A DNA stretch of 41,005 nt from Methylophaga sp. (GCA_002706095.1 PAJP01000006.1:1-41005); one strand, 5' to 3'; numbered from the stretch's first letter, positions 1-7,717 are shown. Made by a program: numbers and translations. The notes: generated by a model from the sequence alone, not told the origin.

Positions 1-31
1 TTTGTTTAAAGGTAAGAAAGGGGAATAAACC

Positions 32-265
32 ATGAAAATTATTGTTGCACTAACTATGGTACTGATTCTAACAGCTTGTGGTGGTTATGACGCAGGTGCT
101 TGTTACAATTCCGCAAAAGAATTTATGGATAGTAAAAACGGTGAAGTTCATTTAATTCCTGGTAAGAACTGGCGGTACATTGGAACTACAGAAGACTCAG
201 TATTTTATATGGAAGCACTGGCACATAGTCATTGTGGTCTTACACAAACATATAAGGTGAAGTAG
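32..265 (+). CDS. small predicted lipoprotein
   Basis: 77 aa. The N-terminus is a typical lipoprotein signal: Lys2, a hydrophobic stretch (IIVALTMVLILTA) and a lipobox LTAC with Gly following, so Cys16 is the predicted lipidated residue. The mature part has three further Cys and no recognisable domain. It would be exported and anchored in the cell envelope. A purine-rich Shine-Dalgarno (GAAAGGGGAA) precedes the ATG. Candidate roles are superinfection exclusion or a lysis accessory, but nothing in the sequence decides between them. It opens the plus-strand block visible here; its promoter is probably left of the window. Confidence 0.7.
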   Translation: MKIIVALTMVLILTACGGYDAGACYNSAKEFMDSKNGEVHLIPGKNWRYIGTTEDSVFYMEALAHSHCGLTQTYKVK

Positions 266-267
266 AT

Positions 268-426
268 ATGACAGACATTGTAAAGAACGCTACACAAAAC
301 CCTGTAACAGGTGATCGACTTGTTTCAAAAGCATCTAATCAGAAGTATCGTGATAATTGGGATGCTATCTTTAAAAAGAAACCTGAGAAAGGCTCTATCC
401 AAGAGGACTCTAAGAATGACCTTTGA
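268..426 (+). CDS. small hypothetical phage protein
   Basis: 52 aa, starting 2 bases after the preceding stop and overlapping the next gene by 11 bases. It is hydrophilic and Lys/Asn/Asp rich, with no membrane segment, signal or known motif. The tight packing between two genes with plausible starts supports it as a real gene. I do not recognise the family. Confidence 0.6.
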   Translation: MTDIVKNATQNPVTGDRLVSKASNQKYRDNWDAIFKKKPEKGSIQEDSKNDL

Positions 427-622
427 CCTACCTACAATCGTTATCCTAGTGTACACATTCATTGGCGGTGTTATTGCAACGTTATTCCAAAAGTGGGATC
501 AAGAAGAATCTTTAGCAGCAAATGTTAAAAGTGACTTCACAGTGATTGACTTTATTACACTGTGTATCTTCTGGATGCCTTTGATGGCCTTTGCAATTAT
601 TGCGAAAGGGTTCCAGAAATGA
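416..622 (+). CDS. small membrane protein, two TM segments
   Basis: 68 aa. I chose ATG 416, not the longer open frame starting at 311, because the upstream part lies inside the preceding gene and GAGG sits a suitable distance before 416. Residues ~5-23 (IVILVYTFIGGVIATLF) and ~45-64 (FITLCIFWMPLMAFAIIA) are clear membrane helices joined by a charged loop. It could be an inner-membrane effector or holin-like protein. It lies far from the lysis genes near 34 kb, so I do not call it a holin. Confidence 0.6.
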   Translation: MTFDLPTIVILVYTFIGGVIATLFQKWDQEESLAANVKSDFTVIDFITLCIFWMPLMAFAIIAKGFQK

Positions 623-648
623 ATAAACAAAAGGAGGAGGTTTTATAG

Positions 649-927
649 GTGCTCATCAGTGAACTAACACCAAAACAATGTTTACAAGCCTACTTGTGTT
701 GCAGCTATATGTATTACATACAATTTGAAAGTCTTGTCGAAGACCATGAGTACGATGCACTTTCTAAGAAGCTTTTGGATAATTACGAAGATTGGAAAGA
801 CCACCAGCATGCCTATTTAGTTTCTAAAGAAGATTTACAAGCTGGTACACTGTTCACAAAGAAAGATTCAGATTATCCAGAGATGGTTAAACAAGCTGCA
901 ACAATTTGGATGCGGGGTACTACTTAG
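649..927 (+). CDS. LigA-related small protein (ligase N-terminal motif without catalytic core)
   Basis: 92 aa, GTG start with a near-perfect Shine-Dalgarno (AAGGAGGAGG) eight bases upstream. The pattern YY...SLVEDHEYDALSKKL resembles the N-terminal Ia region of NAD-dependent DNA ligases (YY..D.P.ISD.EYD.L). Everything downstream, including the KxDG adenylation motif, is missing. Phage proteins of this kind exist as short LigA-related ORFs. It cannot be a working ligase; nicotinamide-nucleotide binding is a possible remnant function. The family resemblance is by eye only. Confidence 0.55.
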   Translation: MLISELTPKQCLQAYLCCSYMYYIQFESLVEDHEYDALSKKLLDNYEDWKDHQHAYLVSKEDLQAGTLFTKKDSDYPEMVKQAATIWMRGTT

Positions 928-939
928 AAGGAGATTTAA

Positions 940-1362
940 ATGTCCTACTGCCGATGGTCTGATGATAATATGCAATCTGACGTGTATGTTTATGAAGCAT
1001 GTGTTGATGATGGTGACGAAGATTCATCAATACGTCATTTCATAATCCATGTGAAAGCTAATCACCCAACAAATACCGAAATCCTTGGTGAAGATGTTGA
1101 AACCCTTGCAAAGCGCTTTCTTATTGACACATACGACCCAACAACCTATTCATTAGCTCTTGAAAAGCGTCATTGGCTAATGAAGAATCTAAAGTACGTA
1201 CCAATCAATCCAAAACACGCTGATAAGACGTATTGGGCAGATTCTCTCGAAGAGCTTTACGAGAAACTTGAGAGTCTTCATAATGATGGGTTGCATATTC
1301 CGAAGAATGTGTTTAGAATGATTGATGAAGAACTTATTGCGGAGGTGATATATGATAAATGA
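940..1362 (+). CDS. conserved phage protein of unknown function (SYCRWS type)
   Basis: 140 aa, with AAGGAGATTTAA before the ATG. It begins MSYCRWSDDN...SDVYVYE, a start seen in many phage hypothetical proteins of unknown role. It is acidic and soluble. Its 3' end overlaps the next gene by 11 bases, so the two are probably translationally coupled. Confidence 0.65.
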   Translation: MSYCRWSDDNMQSDVYVYEACVDDGDEDSSIRHFIIHVKANHPTNTEILGEDVETLAKRFLIDTYDPTTYSLALEKRHWLMKNLKYVPINPKHADKTYWADSLEELYEKLESLHNDGLHIPKNVFRMIDEELIAEVIYDK

Positions 1363-1555
1363 AACTACAGGAAAACCTTTAACAGTTCGTGAATTGATTG
1401 GACAACTTATGCACCAAGACCCTGATGCAGAGGTTGTGTTATTTGCTGATGGTGACGTGTATCCAGCGCTTGTTGTACAAAAATTAGATGAGTACGCTGA
1501 AGTAGAAATTGGAGGTGGGTGGGTGCCCTACCAGGAGACTGGTGACGGTCTATGA
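1352..1555 (+). CDS. small conserved phage protein
   Basis: 67 aa. The ATG follows GGAGGTGATAT. The pattern LTVRELIGQL...DPDAEVVLFADGD resembles a small phage family with a T-V-x-E-L start and a dpdaeV strand. The function is unknown. ATGA-type overlap with both neighbours supports a real, coupled gene. Confidence 0.6.
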   Translation: MINETTGKPLTVRELIGQLMHQDPDAEVVLFADGDVYPALVVQKLDEYAEVEIGGGWVPYQETGDGL

Positions 1556-1758
1556 AGATCGTTTACAAAACCTCAACAGGCAAGTCTCTAAACTTTGGGT
1601 CAATATCCATACCTAGCGAATGTGCAAAAGATGTTGCACAAGGTATTTCAAAAGGCGTTGACCCGTTTGTTTTGAGGTTTGATGGAAATAAGGTTGTGGT
1701 GATTGCTTTAAAGTGGCATATTGGTGATGAGATTTATTTAGCAACTTTGGAGGGGTGA
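1552..1758 (+). CDS. small hypothetical protein
   Basis: 68 aa, coupled to the preceding gene through an ATGA overlap. It has alternating hydrophobic/polar strands (VVVIALKWHIGDEIYLATL), suggesting a small beta-rich fold. No motif is recognised. Confidence 0.5.
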   Translation: MKIVYKTSTGKSLNFGSISIPSECAKDVAQGISKGVDPFVLRFDGNKVVVIALKWHIGDEIYLATLEG

Positions 1759-1763
1759 TTACA

Positions 1764-1802
1764 ATGAATAAAATCTATATGCTTGAATTGGAGAATCAGT
1801 GA
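1764..1802 (+). CDS. possible 12-codon mini-ORF
   Basis: Encodes MNKIYMLELENQ after a good Shine-Dalgarno (GGAGGGG, 9 bases before the ATG). Its TGA overlaps the next ATG as TGATG. It may be a leader peptide that couples translation to the coiled-coil gene, or the stub of a decayed gene. Confidence 0.3.
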   Translation: MNKIYMLELENQ

Positions 1803-1978
1803 TGCCAACATATTTTGAAGAGCTTGTTGCCGAACGAGAACGTAACGAAGTCCTTACAGAGAACGTTGGTAACTGTATGGACACTATTGCACAACAAGAT
1901 AAAGAGATTGAAAGGCTTGAAGATGTGATTAAGGTATTGTCAAGGTTGCTTGCTGAGGAGAATGGAGATACTTTATGA
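1802..1978 (+). CDS. small coiled-coil protein
   Basis: 58 aa. Nearly the whole length is charged heptad-like helix (residues ~5-52, many E/R/L). It starts in TGATG with the mini-ORF and overlaps the next ATG by 4 bases. No enzyme motif. The overlap chain on both sides supports it as a real gene. Confidence 0.5.
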   Translation: MPTYFEELVAERERNEVLTENVGNCMDTIAQQDKEIERLEDVIKVLSRLLAEENGDTL

Positions 1979-2310
1979 CTAAAAGAAAAACATATTACTT
2001 CAACAACGATTCTTGGTACGATGTATCGCCATGTGATTGCTGTGATTACGAAGACCTTATGGAAGTCTTTAACATTGACCTTGACGAACATCCAGACTTC
2101 GATCAAAATGGCTCTGCACACTCTATCGAAGATTGTTTCGCAGATGTGCTAGTGTTTGAAGGCGTCATAGGAAGTGATTGGCAGAGTGATTACTATGATT
2201 TAGATGACGAAGAACAGTACCTATTCTTTATGACACTGCTTGAGAAACACAATTTGCAAGTTCGTATTGAAAAGTTGGGCAATCCTGATGAATACGATGT
2301 TTACCCATAG
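1975..2310 (+). CDS. acidic hypothetical protein
   Basis: 111 aa, very rich in Asp/Glu and Tyr, with a CDCCDYED cluster near residue 20. GGAGATACTTT precedes the ATG. A soluble acidic protein of this kind could bind a host factor, but no family is recognised. Confidence 0.55.
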   Translation: MTKRKTYYFNNDSWYDVSPCDCCDYEDLMEVFNIDLDEHPDFDQNGSAHSIEDCFADVLVFEGVIGSDWQSDYYDLDDEEQYLFFMTLLEKHNLQVRIEKLGNPDEYDVYP

Positions 2311-2327
2311 GAAAGGAGGTTTATAAT

Positions 2328-2561
2328 ATGAAACAAACGTATAAATACAACCTTGTGAAAGGTTCTTCACCATCCTTCACATTTCAATCAGATGATTCTC
2401 AGAAGATTATTGATGTGCTTGAGACATTCTTTTGTGAAGATTGTTTGCAGGAGGGTTTTAATAATGCTCTTGATAACAGCAGGGATTTGAAAGATAATGA
2501 TGAATATATTGACTATCTGTTAAGTACACGGTGTGGTGCAGAATATCTTTTAGAGGAGTAG
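2328..2561 (+). CDS. small acidic hypothetical protein
   Basis: 77 aa, preceded by a strong AAAGGAGG Shine-Dalgarno. It is acidic with several Cys (CEDC and a later single Cys). No known motif. Confidence 0.55.
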   Translation: MKQTYKYNLVKGSSPSFTFQSDDSQKIIDVLETFFCEDCLQEGFNNALDNSRDLKDNDEYIDYLLSTRCGAEYLLEE

Positions 2562-2568
2562 TGAGATT

Positions 2569-2739
2569 ATGAACATTGAAAATCGCCTAGACAAAACACA
2601 TTGGGAGCTTACCGAAGAAGATTGGGAGTTTTTTAAGAAGGTTGTAGAGACACCTGTAGAAACAGAGTTTAAGAAAGCTGGTGAGAAAGCTCTTGAGAGA
2701 TATGAAGGTGCTTATCGAAAACTTGGAGGCATGTCGTGA
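2569..2739 (+). CDS. small helical hypothetical protein
   Basis: 56 aa, almost all predicted helix and strongly charged (E/K). AGAGGAGTAGTGAG lies upstream of the ATG. It overlaps the following GTG-start gene by 4 bases. Function unknown. Confidence 0.5.
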   Translation: MNIENRLDKTHWELTEEDWEFFKKVVETPVETEFKKAGEKALERYEGAYRKLGGMS

Positions 2740-2885
2740 GAAATCTTGTGATTAGCATGATCCGTTCAAGTAGAAAATGGCAAGCGTGTATTGATAACGG
2801 TATGGAGGATGAGTTGCCATTACTTGAGAATGTAAGTGATGAAGAGCTTTTGGAAATGTATGATTATTATGTGGGTGGGTTATGA
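2736..2885 (+). CDS. small hypothetical protein, GTG start
   Basis: 49 aa. GTG at 2736 follows GGAGG with 7 bases between; the TGA overlaps the next ATG as ATGA. The N-terminus is basic/hydrophobic (RNLVISMIRSSRKW) and the C-terminus acidic. Function unknown. Confidence 0.45.
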   Translation: MRNLVISMIRSSRKWQACIDNGMEDELPLLENVSDEELLEMYDYYVGGL

Positions 2886-3436
2886 ATAGTACAACACAGG
2901 AGAAGATCATGTATAAAGACAGTGTAGAGTTCAGTATTTATGGGCCAACAATTTCTGGACAAGGTGAAGCACAATCAAAAGTATTTCGTAAGGTGGTTGG
3001 AAAGCGAGGTACTTGGTACGTTGCTATTCAAGAAAACTCCGAAGATAACATCTATGTTGTAACCAATAACAAGAACGGTATGGCAGGGGCCACGTTGAAG
3101 TTTACTCTTGAAGATGGTTCGGTGGAAGATGTACATGCACCTTGGCACAGTAATGGTGAAGATTTGTTCAAAGACACAGGTATTGACGTGAGAGGACACT
3201 CTTATCACACTTATGTTATTTCACTTGGTAGACATCGTTCTGAAGGAACCTCTTGGTCACGTCCCGATGTGCATACGGAGGTTTTAGAATGTGCTTCAGA
3301 ACCTATCCTGATTGGTCACGAAGAGATTAAGGAACGTGCTAAGAAGTTTGCTCAACAGTTTAAGCAGAAGGTTTGGGTGAGTTATAAAGGTCTTGGTGGT
3401 GGATGCGCAGGTTGGGAAGATTATAAGGAGGGATGA
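2882..3436 (+). CDS. hypothetical protein upstream of helicase
   Basis: 184 aa, ATGA overlap with the preceding small gene and only 4 bases before the helicase. The sequence looks beta-rich in the middle (TWYVAIQENS, IYVVTNNKNG, TYVISLGRH) with a helical C-terminus ending in a Gly-rich segment. No signal peptide or membrane segment. I recognise no family. Its position suggests co-translation with the helicase. Confidence 0.55.
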   Translation: MNSTTQEKIMYKDSVEFSIYGPTISGQGEAQSKVFRKVVGKRGTWYVAIQENSEDNIYVVTNNKNGMAGATLKFTLEDGSVEDVHAPWHSNGEDLFKDTGIDVRGHSYHTYVISLGRHRSEGTSWSRPDVHTEVLECASEPILIGHEEIKERAKKFAQQFKQKVWVSYKGLGGGCAGWEDYKEG

Positions 3437-3440
3437 GAGG

Positions 3441-5033
3441 ATGTTTAGAGCTGAGAAAACGTTTATAGCAACGGGTGAGAAAACACGTATGTATACCCTG
3501 CGAAAGTGGGGTACATTCAACAATGGGTATAAAGACTTTAAAGGGAGTCTTTATGTTCAGAACCTCTCTATCGACAAGGAAAAAGCTGTAGAGAAGGGAG
3601 AGAAGATTAGCAAGGAACTAGGTTTACCTTTTGACTCTGAAATTGATTTTGAACTTAATGAGATTGAACGTAGGAAGCGTCTTGGTGAGCTTTACGAAAC
3701 AATGCCTTCTGACGTAGTAGACCATTTGGACAGTCTCGGTGTTATTGACGACACACCGGAGGAGTTTAAGCACATTCTGGAATCTGATCCTAATGATCTA
3801 AAAGGGCAAGAGTTAGCAATATACAAAATCCTTAACGGTGAAAATGTTTTCGTAACAGGTGGTGGAGGTTGTGGTAAAAGCTGGATTATTCGTAAAGTCA
3901 CAGATTCCAATACAATCTTATGTGCGCCTTCCGGTATTGCAGCACTTAACATCGGCGGGTCAACTTGCCACAGAATCTTCAGGTTGCCTACCACAGTGGT
4001 TACAGAAGAAGATTACCGTTTAGATTCAGCAACACGACAAGTATTAAATGCTAAAAATCTAAAGCGCATTGTGATTGATGAAGTCAGTATGTTGAGAGCT
4101 GATTACCTAAGCCTCATTGATTGGAAACTGAAGCAAGCACGTAATAACAATCTGCCTTTTGGTGGAATACAGATGGTGGTTGTAGGGGATTTCTACCAAA
4201 TACCTCCTATCGTCAGTAATTACGACAAAGAGCAGTATTACCAGGAGGAAGGCCGCTCTTCAAGATTCTGCTTCTCAAGTGACTCTTGGGACTTTGAAAA
4301 GGTAGAGCTTCGTAAAGTATTCCGACAAAGTGATAAACGGCAGATAAACATTCTGAAATCTATCCGTCGAAAAGATAAGAACCATAAACATGCGCTAGAC
4401 ATTATTCAAAAGGAAGCAAAACCGCACGATAAGACCAACTCTAGCATTAACTTATGCGTATTCAATAGAGATGTTGATAACATCAATAATTACTGGTTCA
4501 AGCAATTAAAGACACCTTCAAAGACATTCTTTGCGAACTACTCTGGTAAGTGGTCAGAATCAGAAAAGCCTGTTACAACACGTTTAGAATTGAAGGTTGG
4601 TGCAAAGGTTGTTATCTGTGCTAATCACCCAGAAGGTGCTTACCAGAACGGTATGATGGGTACTGTCAAGTCTATGAATAATTATGGTATCGTTGTGACC
4701 AAAGATTCAGACCAACAAGATGTTATTGTTGAAGAACACAAGTGGGAACGTGTTAAATACAACAAAGGCAGTGAAGGCGTTAAAAAGACTGTCGATGCAA
4801 CCTATCAACAATACCCTTTGAAATTAGGTTGGGCAGTGTCTATCCATAAATCACAAGGTATGACATTGGAAGCAGCCACAATAAACGTTGGAAGAGGCTG
4901 TTTTGAACACGGTCAATTATACGTTGCATTAAGCCGTGTAAAAGACCTTAGAAATTTATCGTTTGTGAATTACGTCTCTCCAAATAACATTATCGTCCAA
5001 AAAGAGGTGCAAGAGTTTTATGAGCAAGAGTGA
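3441..5033 (+). CDS. Pif1/Dda-like SF1B DNA helicase
   Basis: 530 aa from ATG 3441, which has AAGGAGG upstream; the longer open frame from 3393 would run into the preceding gene. Walker A is GGGGCGKSW (residues ~140-148), followed by a motif Ia-like segment ILCAPSGIAALNIGG and the Pif1-typical cHR.F sequence. Walker B is VIDEVSM (~211-217), then VVVGDFYQIPP. The C-terminal helicase motif is GWAVSIHKSQGMT, followed by YVALSRV. These are diagnostic of 5'-3' SF1B helicases of the Pif1/RecD2/Dda group. A role in replication-fork start-up or recombination is likely. The N-terminal ~100 residues match nothing I know. Confidence 0.9.
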   Translation: MFRAEKTFIATGEKTRMYTLRKWGTFNNGYKDFKGSLYVQNLSIDKEKAVEKGEKISKELGLPFDSEIDFELNEIERRKRLGELYETMPSDVVDHLDSLGVIDDTPEEFKHILESDPNDLKGQELAIYKILNGENVFVTGGGGCGKSWIIRKVTDSNTILCAPSGIAALNIGGSTCHRIFRLPTTVVTEEDYRLDSATRQVLNAKNLKRIVIDEVSMLRADYLSLIDWKLKQARNNNLPFGGIQMVVVGDFYQIPPIVSNYDKEQYYQEEGRSSRFCFSSDSWDFEKVELRKVFRQSDKRQINILKSIRRKDKNHKHALDIIQKEAKPHDKTNSSINLCVFNRDVDNINNYWFKQLKTPSKTFFANYSGKWSESEKPVTTRLELKVGAKVVICANHPEGAYQNGMMGTVKSMNNYGIVVTKDSDQQDVIVEEHKWERVKYNKGSEGVKKTVDATYQQYPLKLGWAVSIHKSQGMTLEAATINVGRGCFEHGQLYVALSRVKDLRNLSFVNYVSPNNIIVQKEVQEFYEQE

Positions 5034-5706
5034 TCCTGATTTTAAAGATGTCGAGGAAATGCTTACAAAGTTCTTCAGTAATGCAGACAACCAAGACTTC
5101 AAGAAAAGGGAAGCTGTGAAAGCAATAACTGACAAAACTTTTAAGAAGAATTACCAAGGCACCACAAGAGAGACTGTTCCATACAACATAGGTCTAGCAG
5201 CTTACAAATACATACTTGACAATGGAGGAACACCCAGAGAAGCCTTAGAATACTCTGTTACAGTACATGACAAGTCACTTGAATGGTTAGATGGTATTAA
5301 ACACAATCCTTATTACCATTCTAAAGAGACTGTTAAAGCACACGAAGATCATCCTGCACAGAAGACAATGCTCAGAAATGGTACTATGGATAAATCGGCT
5401 TTGAAATCATCTAACACAGTCAATCAACAGATCACACGATTGTCACGGTATAAGAAAGTCAGTGATAAATTAGAAGGATTAGAAGATCGTGTAGAGGGTT
5501 TAGAATATGAGGTTGATACGCACAGTAAAGAGATTAATCGTTTGAAAAGACATACTGGCATAGAAGAGCTTTCTGATAAAAGTTTAGGGTATCAAATGTA
5601 CCAACAAAAAATGACACAGAAGAAAGTTGCTGAGGAACTAAAAGTCTCTATAGCTACTGTAAAAAGATGGTGGAAGGAATACAAAGAACGTGATAAGGAA
5701 TATTAG
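5020..5706 (+). CDS. coiled-coil protein with C-terminal helix-turn-helix
   Basis: 228 aa, overlapping the helicase 3' end by 14 bases. It has an N-terminal helical domain (residues ~1-95), a coiled coil (~145-185, SDKLEGLEDRVEGLEYEVD) and a C-terminal HTH (MTQKKVAEELKVSIATVKRWW) of the resolvase/homeodomain-like type. It should bind DNA as an oligomer. It could be a transcription regulator, an origin-binding protein or a small-terminase-like protein. Terminase small subunits usually carry the HTH at the N-terminus, so that call is not made. The non-coding region beside it is a plausible binding target. Confidence 0.6.
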   Translation: MSKSDPDFKDVEEMLTKFFSNADNQDFKKREAVKAITDKTFKKNYQGTTRETVPYNIGLAAYKYILDNGGTPREALEYSVTVHDKSLEWLDGIKHNPYYHSKETVKAHEDHPAQKTMLRNGTMDKSALKSSNTVNQQITRLSRYKKVSDKLEGLEDRVEGLEYEVDTHSKEINRLKRHTGIEELSDKSLGYQMYQQKMTQKKVAEELKVSIATVKRWWKEYKERDKEY

Positions 5707-5717
5707 AGGTTTCTAAA

Positions 5718-5735
5718 GGTATCAAAAATGATACC
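5718..5735. repeat. 7-bp perfect inverted repeat with AAAA loop
   Basis: GGTATCA-AAAA-TGATACC lies 12 bases after the stop of the HTH gene. There is no T-run, so it is not a standard terminator. It could protect the mRNA 3' end or be an operator. Confidence 0.55.
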
Positions 5736-5797
5736 CTCAAAAAGCCAATTTCCACTAGTAAACATATTAGTAGAATACTGAACAGGCTTTTATAGAA

Positions 5798-5826
5798 GTG
5801 CTGGTAAACATTCTGTGCGCCAGCAC
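5798..5826. repeat. hairpin, 7-bp stem
   Basis: GTGCTGG (5798-5804) pairs with CCAGCAC (5820-5826) around a 15-base loop. No T-run follows. It is part of the structured non-coding stretch downstream of the plus-strand block. Confidence 0.4.
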
Positions 5827-5873
5827 ACCACTTACCAACACCCTCTATAGGTCTAAAGGTTCCTTAGAAGAAA

Positions 5874-5911
5874 AGGACGGTTGGATTAACGTAATCCCGT
5901 CCTCTCTTTTT
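5874..5911 (+). terminator. rho-independent terminator of the left plus-strand block
   Basis: AGGACG/CGTCCT outer stem (5874-5879 with 5898-5903), inner GGATT/AATCC stem and T5 at 5907-5911. The orientation fits termination of rightward transcription leaving the HTH gene. Confidence 0.65.
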
Positions 5912-6687
5912 AAAGTCCTTATAGCCCTATAAATTCCTGTTAACCACCTGTGCTACCGCACATATCTTTAACAACACCTTTATAATACACTAACACTATC
6001 CTGAGTATCGTGTAATCTATGTTGTGGTGTCGTGTAAGATACTTTACAGTGTCCCTTCCAAGAATCCTTCCCAATATCTTAAACAAAACTATCCCTAATG
6101 AGTATGGTATTCAAAAGCATACTTAACAGGGTATTGTACAGTAATCCTACTGACTATCCTGAAAAAGCTGTATCCCAAGAAAAATTATAGCGACTTTTGA
6201 AATCACTCCAAAAAATATAAAGGGGGTCGAAAGGCATTGGGAAAGCCTCAAAATGTATTAGAGTGCTTATCTAAACCCCATACGACCTACCTACCCCCGC
6301 TTGAAATACCACCTACACAGTCCCTACAAATACCCTTCACACCACCTCCTAAGCTCTCACAAGCCCCTTCACAGCCTTTTACCAGCCTACCCAATACCTT
6401 TCCATAGGGTAACTTTATAAGCGCTCAGGAAGCATTGTGAGAGCGTATTAAGAGGTGCTTTATAGTATGCTTGGTGAGCATGGGCAGTGAGTACGCATAA
6501 GACGTATTATGTTAAATAGGTGTGTAATGCCATGCCCAGGCTGCATAGGATATTTGATAAGGGGCTTGGTAGGTAGTGTGAAGGGCGATTGTTAAATTTC
6601 TGGGGAAGGCGTGTATATTTGTGGGTGACAAGCTCAATAGGATATATTGACACACCACACACTGTACAAGACCTAAATACCACGCAT
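5912..6687. other. non-coding region, structured and skewed
   Basis: I see no convincing gene: no ORF with a Shine-Dalgarno and sensible composition on either strand. About 6277-6404 is strongly C-rich on the plus strand (roughly eight G in 130 bases by hand count); 6410-6640 switches to G-rich. Short hairpins occur, for example GTGC-TACC-GCAC near 5950 and AGTATG/CATACT near 6100. Convergent transcription ends at both borders. A replication origin or packaging-related region is possible but unproven. Confidence 0.5.
6287..6585. repeat. dispersed complementary repeats across the skew switch
   Basis: The right-hand block 6559-6585 reads AAGGGGCTT, GGTAGGTAG, then GTGTGAAGGG almost without gaps. 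Exact reverse complements lie to the left: CTACCTACC at 6287-6295, CCCTTCACAC at 6333-6342 and AAGCCCCTT at 6361-6369. A single-stranded form could fold into a long, interrupted stem. Confidence 0.6.
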
Positions 6688-6709
6688 AAAAAAGCCCCTT
6701 TATAGGGGC
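6688..6709 (-). terminator. rho-independent terminator ending the leftward accessory block
   Basis: On the minus strand GCCCC-TATAAA-GGGGC is followed by six T. It lies 27 bases past the stop of the zinc-ribbon ORF and ends leftward transcription. Confidence 0.75.
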
Positions 6710-6735
6710 GTATTGATAAAGTCTATCAAATTGTA

Positions 6736-6937
6736 TTAATCAAATGGCTGGCAAGCTTTCCACGCATTATAACATTCATTGCACCAGTGAATATCATCCA
6801 TAACCTTGGTTAATGTACAGCGTGAATAGTTAGGCGCAGGTTCACCACAATAATAGCACGTATACAGCTTTGGGAAGTCTTTTTATATTATGGTCAATAA
6901 CATGCCCATCAATAGGTAGTTTGCTAGGCTTTCGCAT
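6736..6937 (-). pseudogene. zinc-ribbon small protein interrupted by a frameshift
   Basis: ATG at 6937 has AAGAGGTG upstream. The first frame codes MRKPSKLPIDGHVIDHNIK and then reaches a stop after 31 codons. Dropping one A from the A5 tract (T5 on the plus strand near 6880-6885) joins it to a frame reading DFPKLYTCYYCGE...WCNECYNAW...FD, ending at 6736. The joined product would be 66 aa with two CxxC pairs, a zinc ribbon. It is either a broken gene, a sequencing error or a slippery site for programmed frameshifting. Its location before the terminator fits the last gene of the leftward block. Confidence 0.55.
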
Positions 6938-6975
6938 TTTATCACCTCTTAATAGTTGGCCTTACCTTTTTTTTA

Positions 6976-7311
6976 CTAGTTGGTTAACATGATAGTGAAT
7001 TTGACATCATCAATTACGAAAACAATAGTGGCAATGGCTCCTACAACAGCCGCTACAATCGCACCTACTAAAGCGTAGCCTAGCATGTTACCGAACAATG
7101 AACCGACCAGTACTAGCATAAAAGTAACGACCAGCATGATGGCAAATGAATTTAACGCGCTGCCCACGACCTCAAGGAAGTCTACTTTACGCTCAGATTG
7201 CGCTTTGATTATCTTAAGACATGCTCCAAATGTCGCTTGGTAATTATCGCCATCGCGTACTGTTGCACGTGTCATCTCATGGGCTTTTTTGAAGAGTTGT
7301 GAGTTGGTCAT
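6976..7311 (-). CDS. membrane protein with hydrophobic hairpin
   Basis: 111 aa, AAAGGAAACG upstream of the ATG. The N-terminal ~42 residues are soluble and charged. Residues ~45-100 are hydrophobic and Gly/Ala/Val rich (FAIMLVVTFMLVLVGSLF, then YALVGAIVAAVVGAIATIVFV), giving two or three membrane helices. It has its own sigma70-like promoter, overlapping the end of the gene upstream. A role at the inner membrane, for example exclusion of other phages, is possible. No family recognised. Confidence 0.6.
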   Translation of the reverse strand: MTNSQLFKKAHEMTRATVRDGDNYQATFGACLKIIKAQSERKVDFLEVVGSALNSFAIMLVVTFMLVLVGSLFGNMLGYALVGAIVAAVVGAIATIVFVIDDVKFTIMLTN

Positions 7312-7337
7312 GGCTGCGTTTCCTTTGATGCGTTGGT

Positions 7338-7715
7338 TTATGCATTCATAATAGCATACCTACGCACCGCGTCAACACTTCGCACCAATTTTTTCTTCCA
7401 TAATCTTTTAATCCTGCTTTGCTCATGCTGTTCAGCGTATAAAAAATACCCTTGCAAGCGCTCATCATCCTTTGGGTACAACATCCTATCGAGCCTAGCT
7501 GTATAGAGAATGTTGTTAGTGCCTACCACGTTATATTGGTAAGGTTTTTTATAAAATGCATTCCCTACCATGTCTCCATACTCTGTCAACACCTCCAACG
7601 TTAGGCTGTCGATGTATAGATAACAATGGGAAGGGGGCTTTGATAGCCAGTATGCTACTTCTTGCTTACGTTCATAGTGTTGTTCAGGTGTTGATGGTAC
7701 TGTGAAGGTCTCCAT
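7338..7715 (-). CDS. hypothetical protein
   Basis: 125 aa from ATG 7715; the open frame also has a TTG two codons earlier. It overlaps the preceding gene's stop region closely, so it is probably coupled. It is Tyr-rich with a basic C-terminus (RIKRLWKKKLVRSVDAVRRY) that could bind nucleic acid. No known domain. Confidence 0.5.
   Translation of the reverse strand: METFTVPSTPEQHYERKQEVAYWLSKPPSHCYLYIDSLTLEVLTEYGDMVGNAFYKKPYQYNVVGTNNILYTARLDRMLYPKDDERLQGYFLYAEQHEQSRIKRLWKKKLVRSVDAVRRYAIMNA
7348..7375 (-). promoter_or_regulatory. sigma70-type promoter for the membrane-protein gene
   Basis: Minus strand TTGACG (7370-7375), 16-bp spacer, TATTAT (7348-7353). It lies inside the 3' end of the upstream gene and 37 bases before the ATG at 7311. 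Confidence 0.55.
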
Positions 7716-7717
7716 GA

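Noticed and set aside
1759-2121. 120-aa minus-strand ORF
   Set aside because: It lies opposite three coupled plus-strand genes with good starts; Ser/Val-rich shadow composition.
5020-5706. Call as small terminase subunit
   Set aside because: The HTH is at the C-terminus and no large terminase follows.
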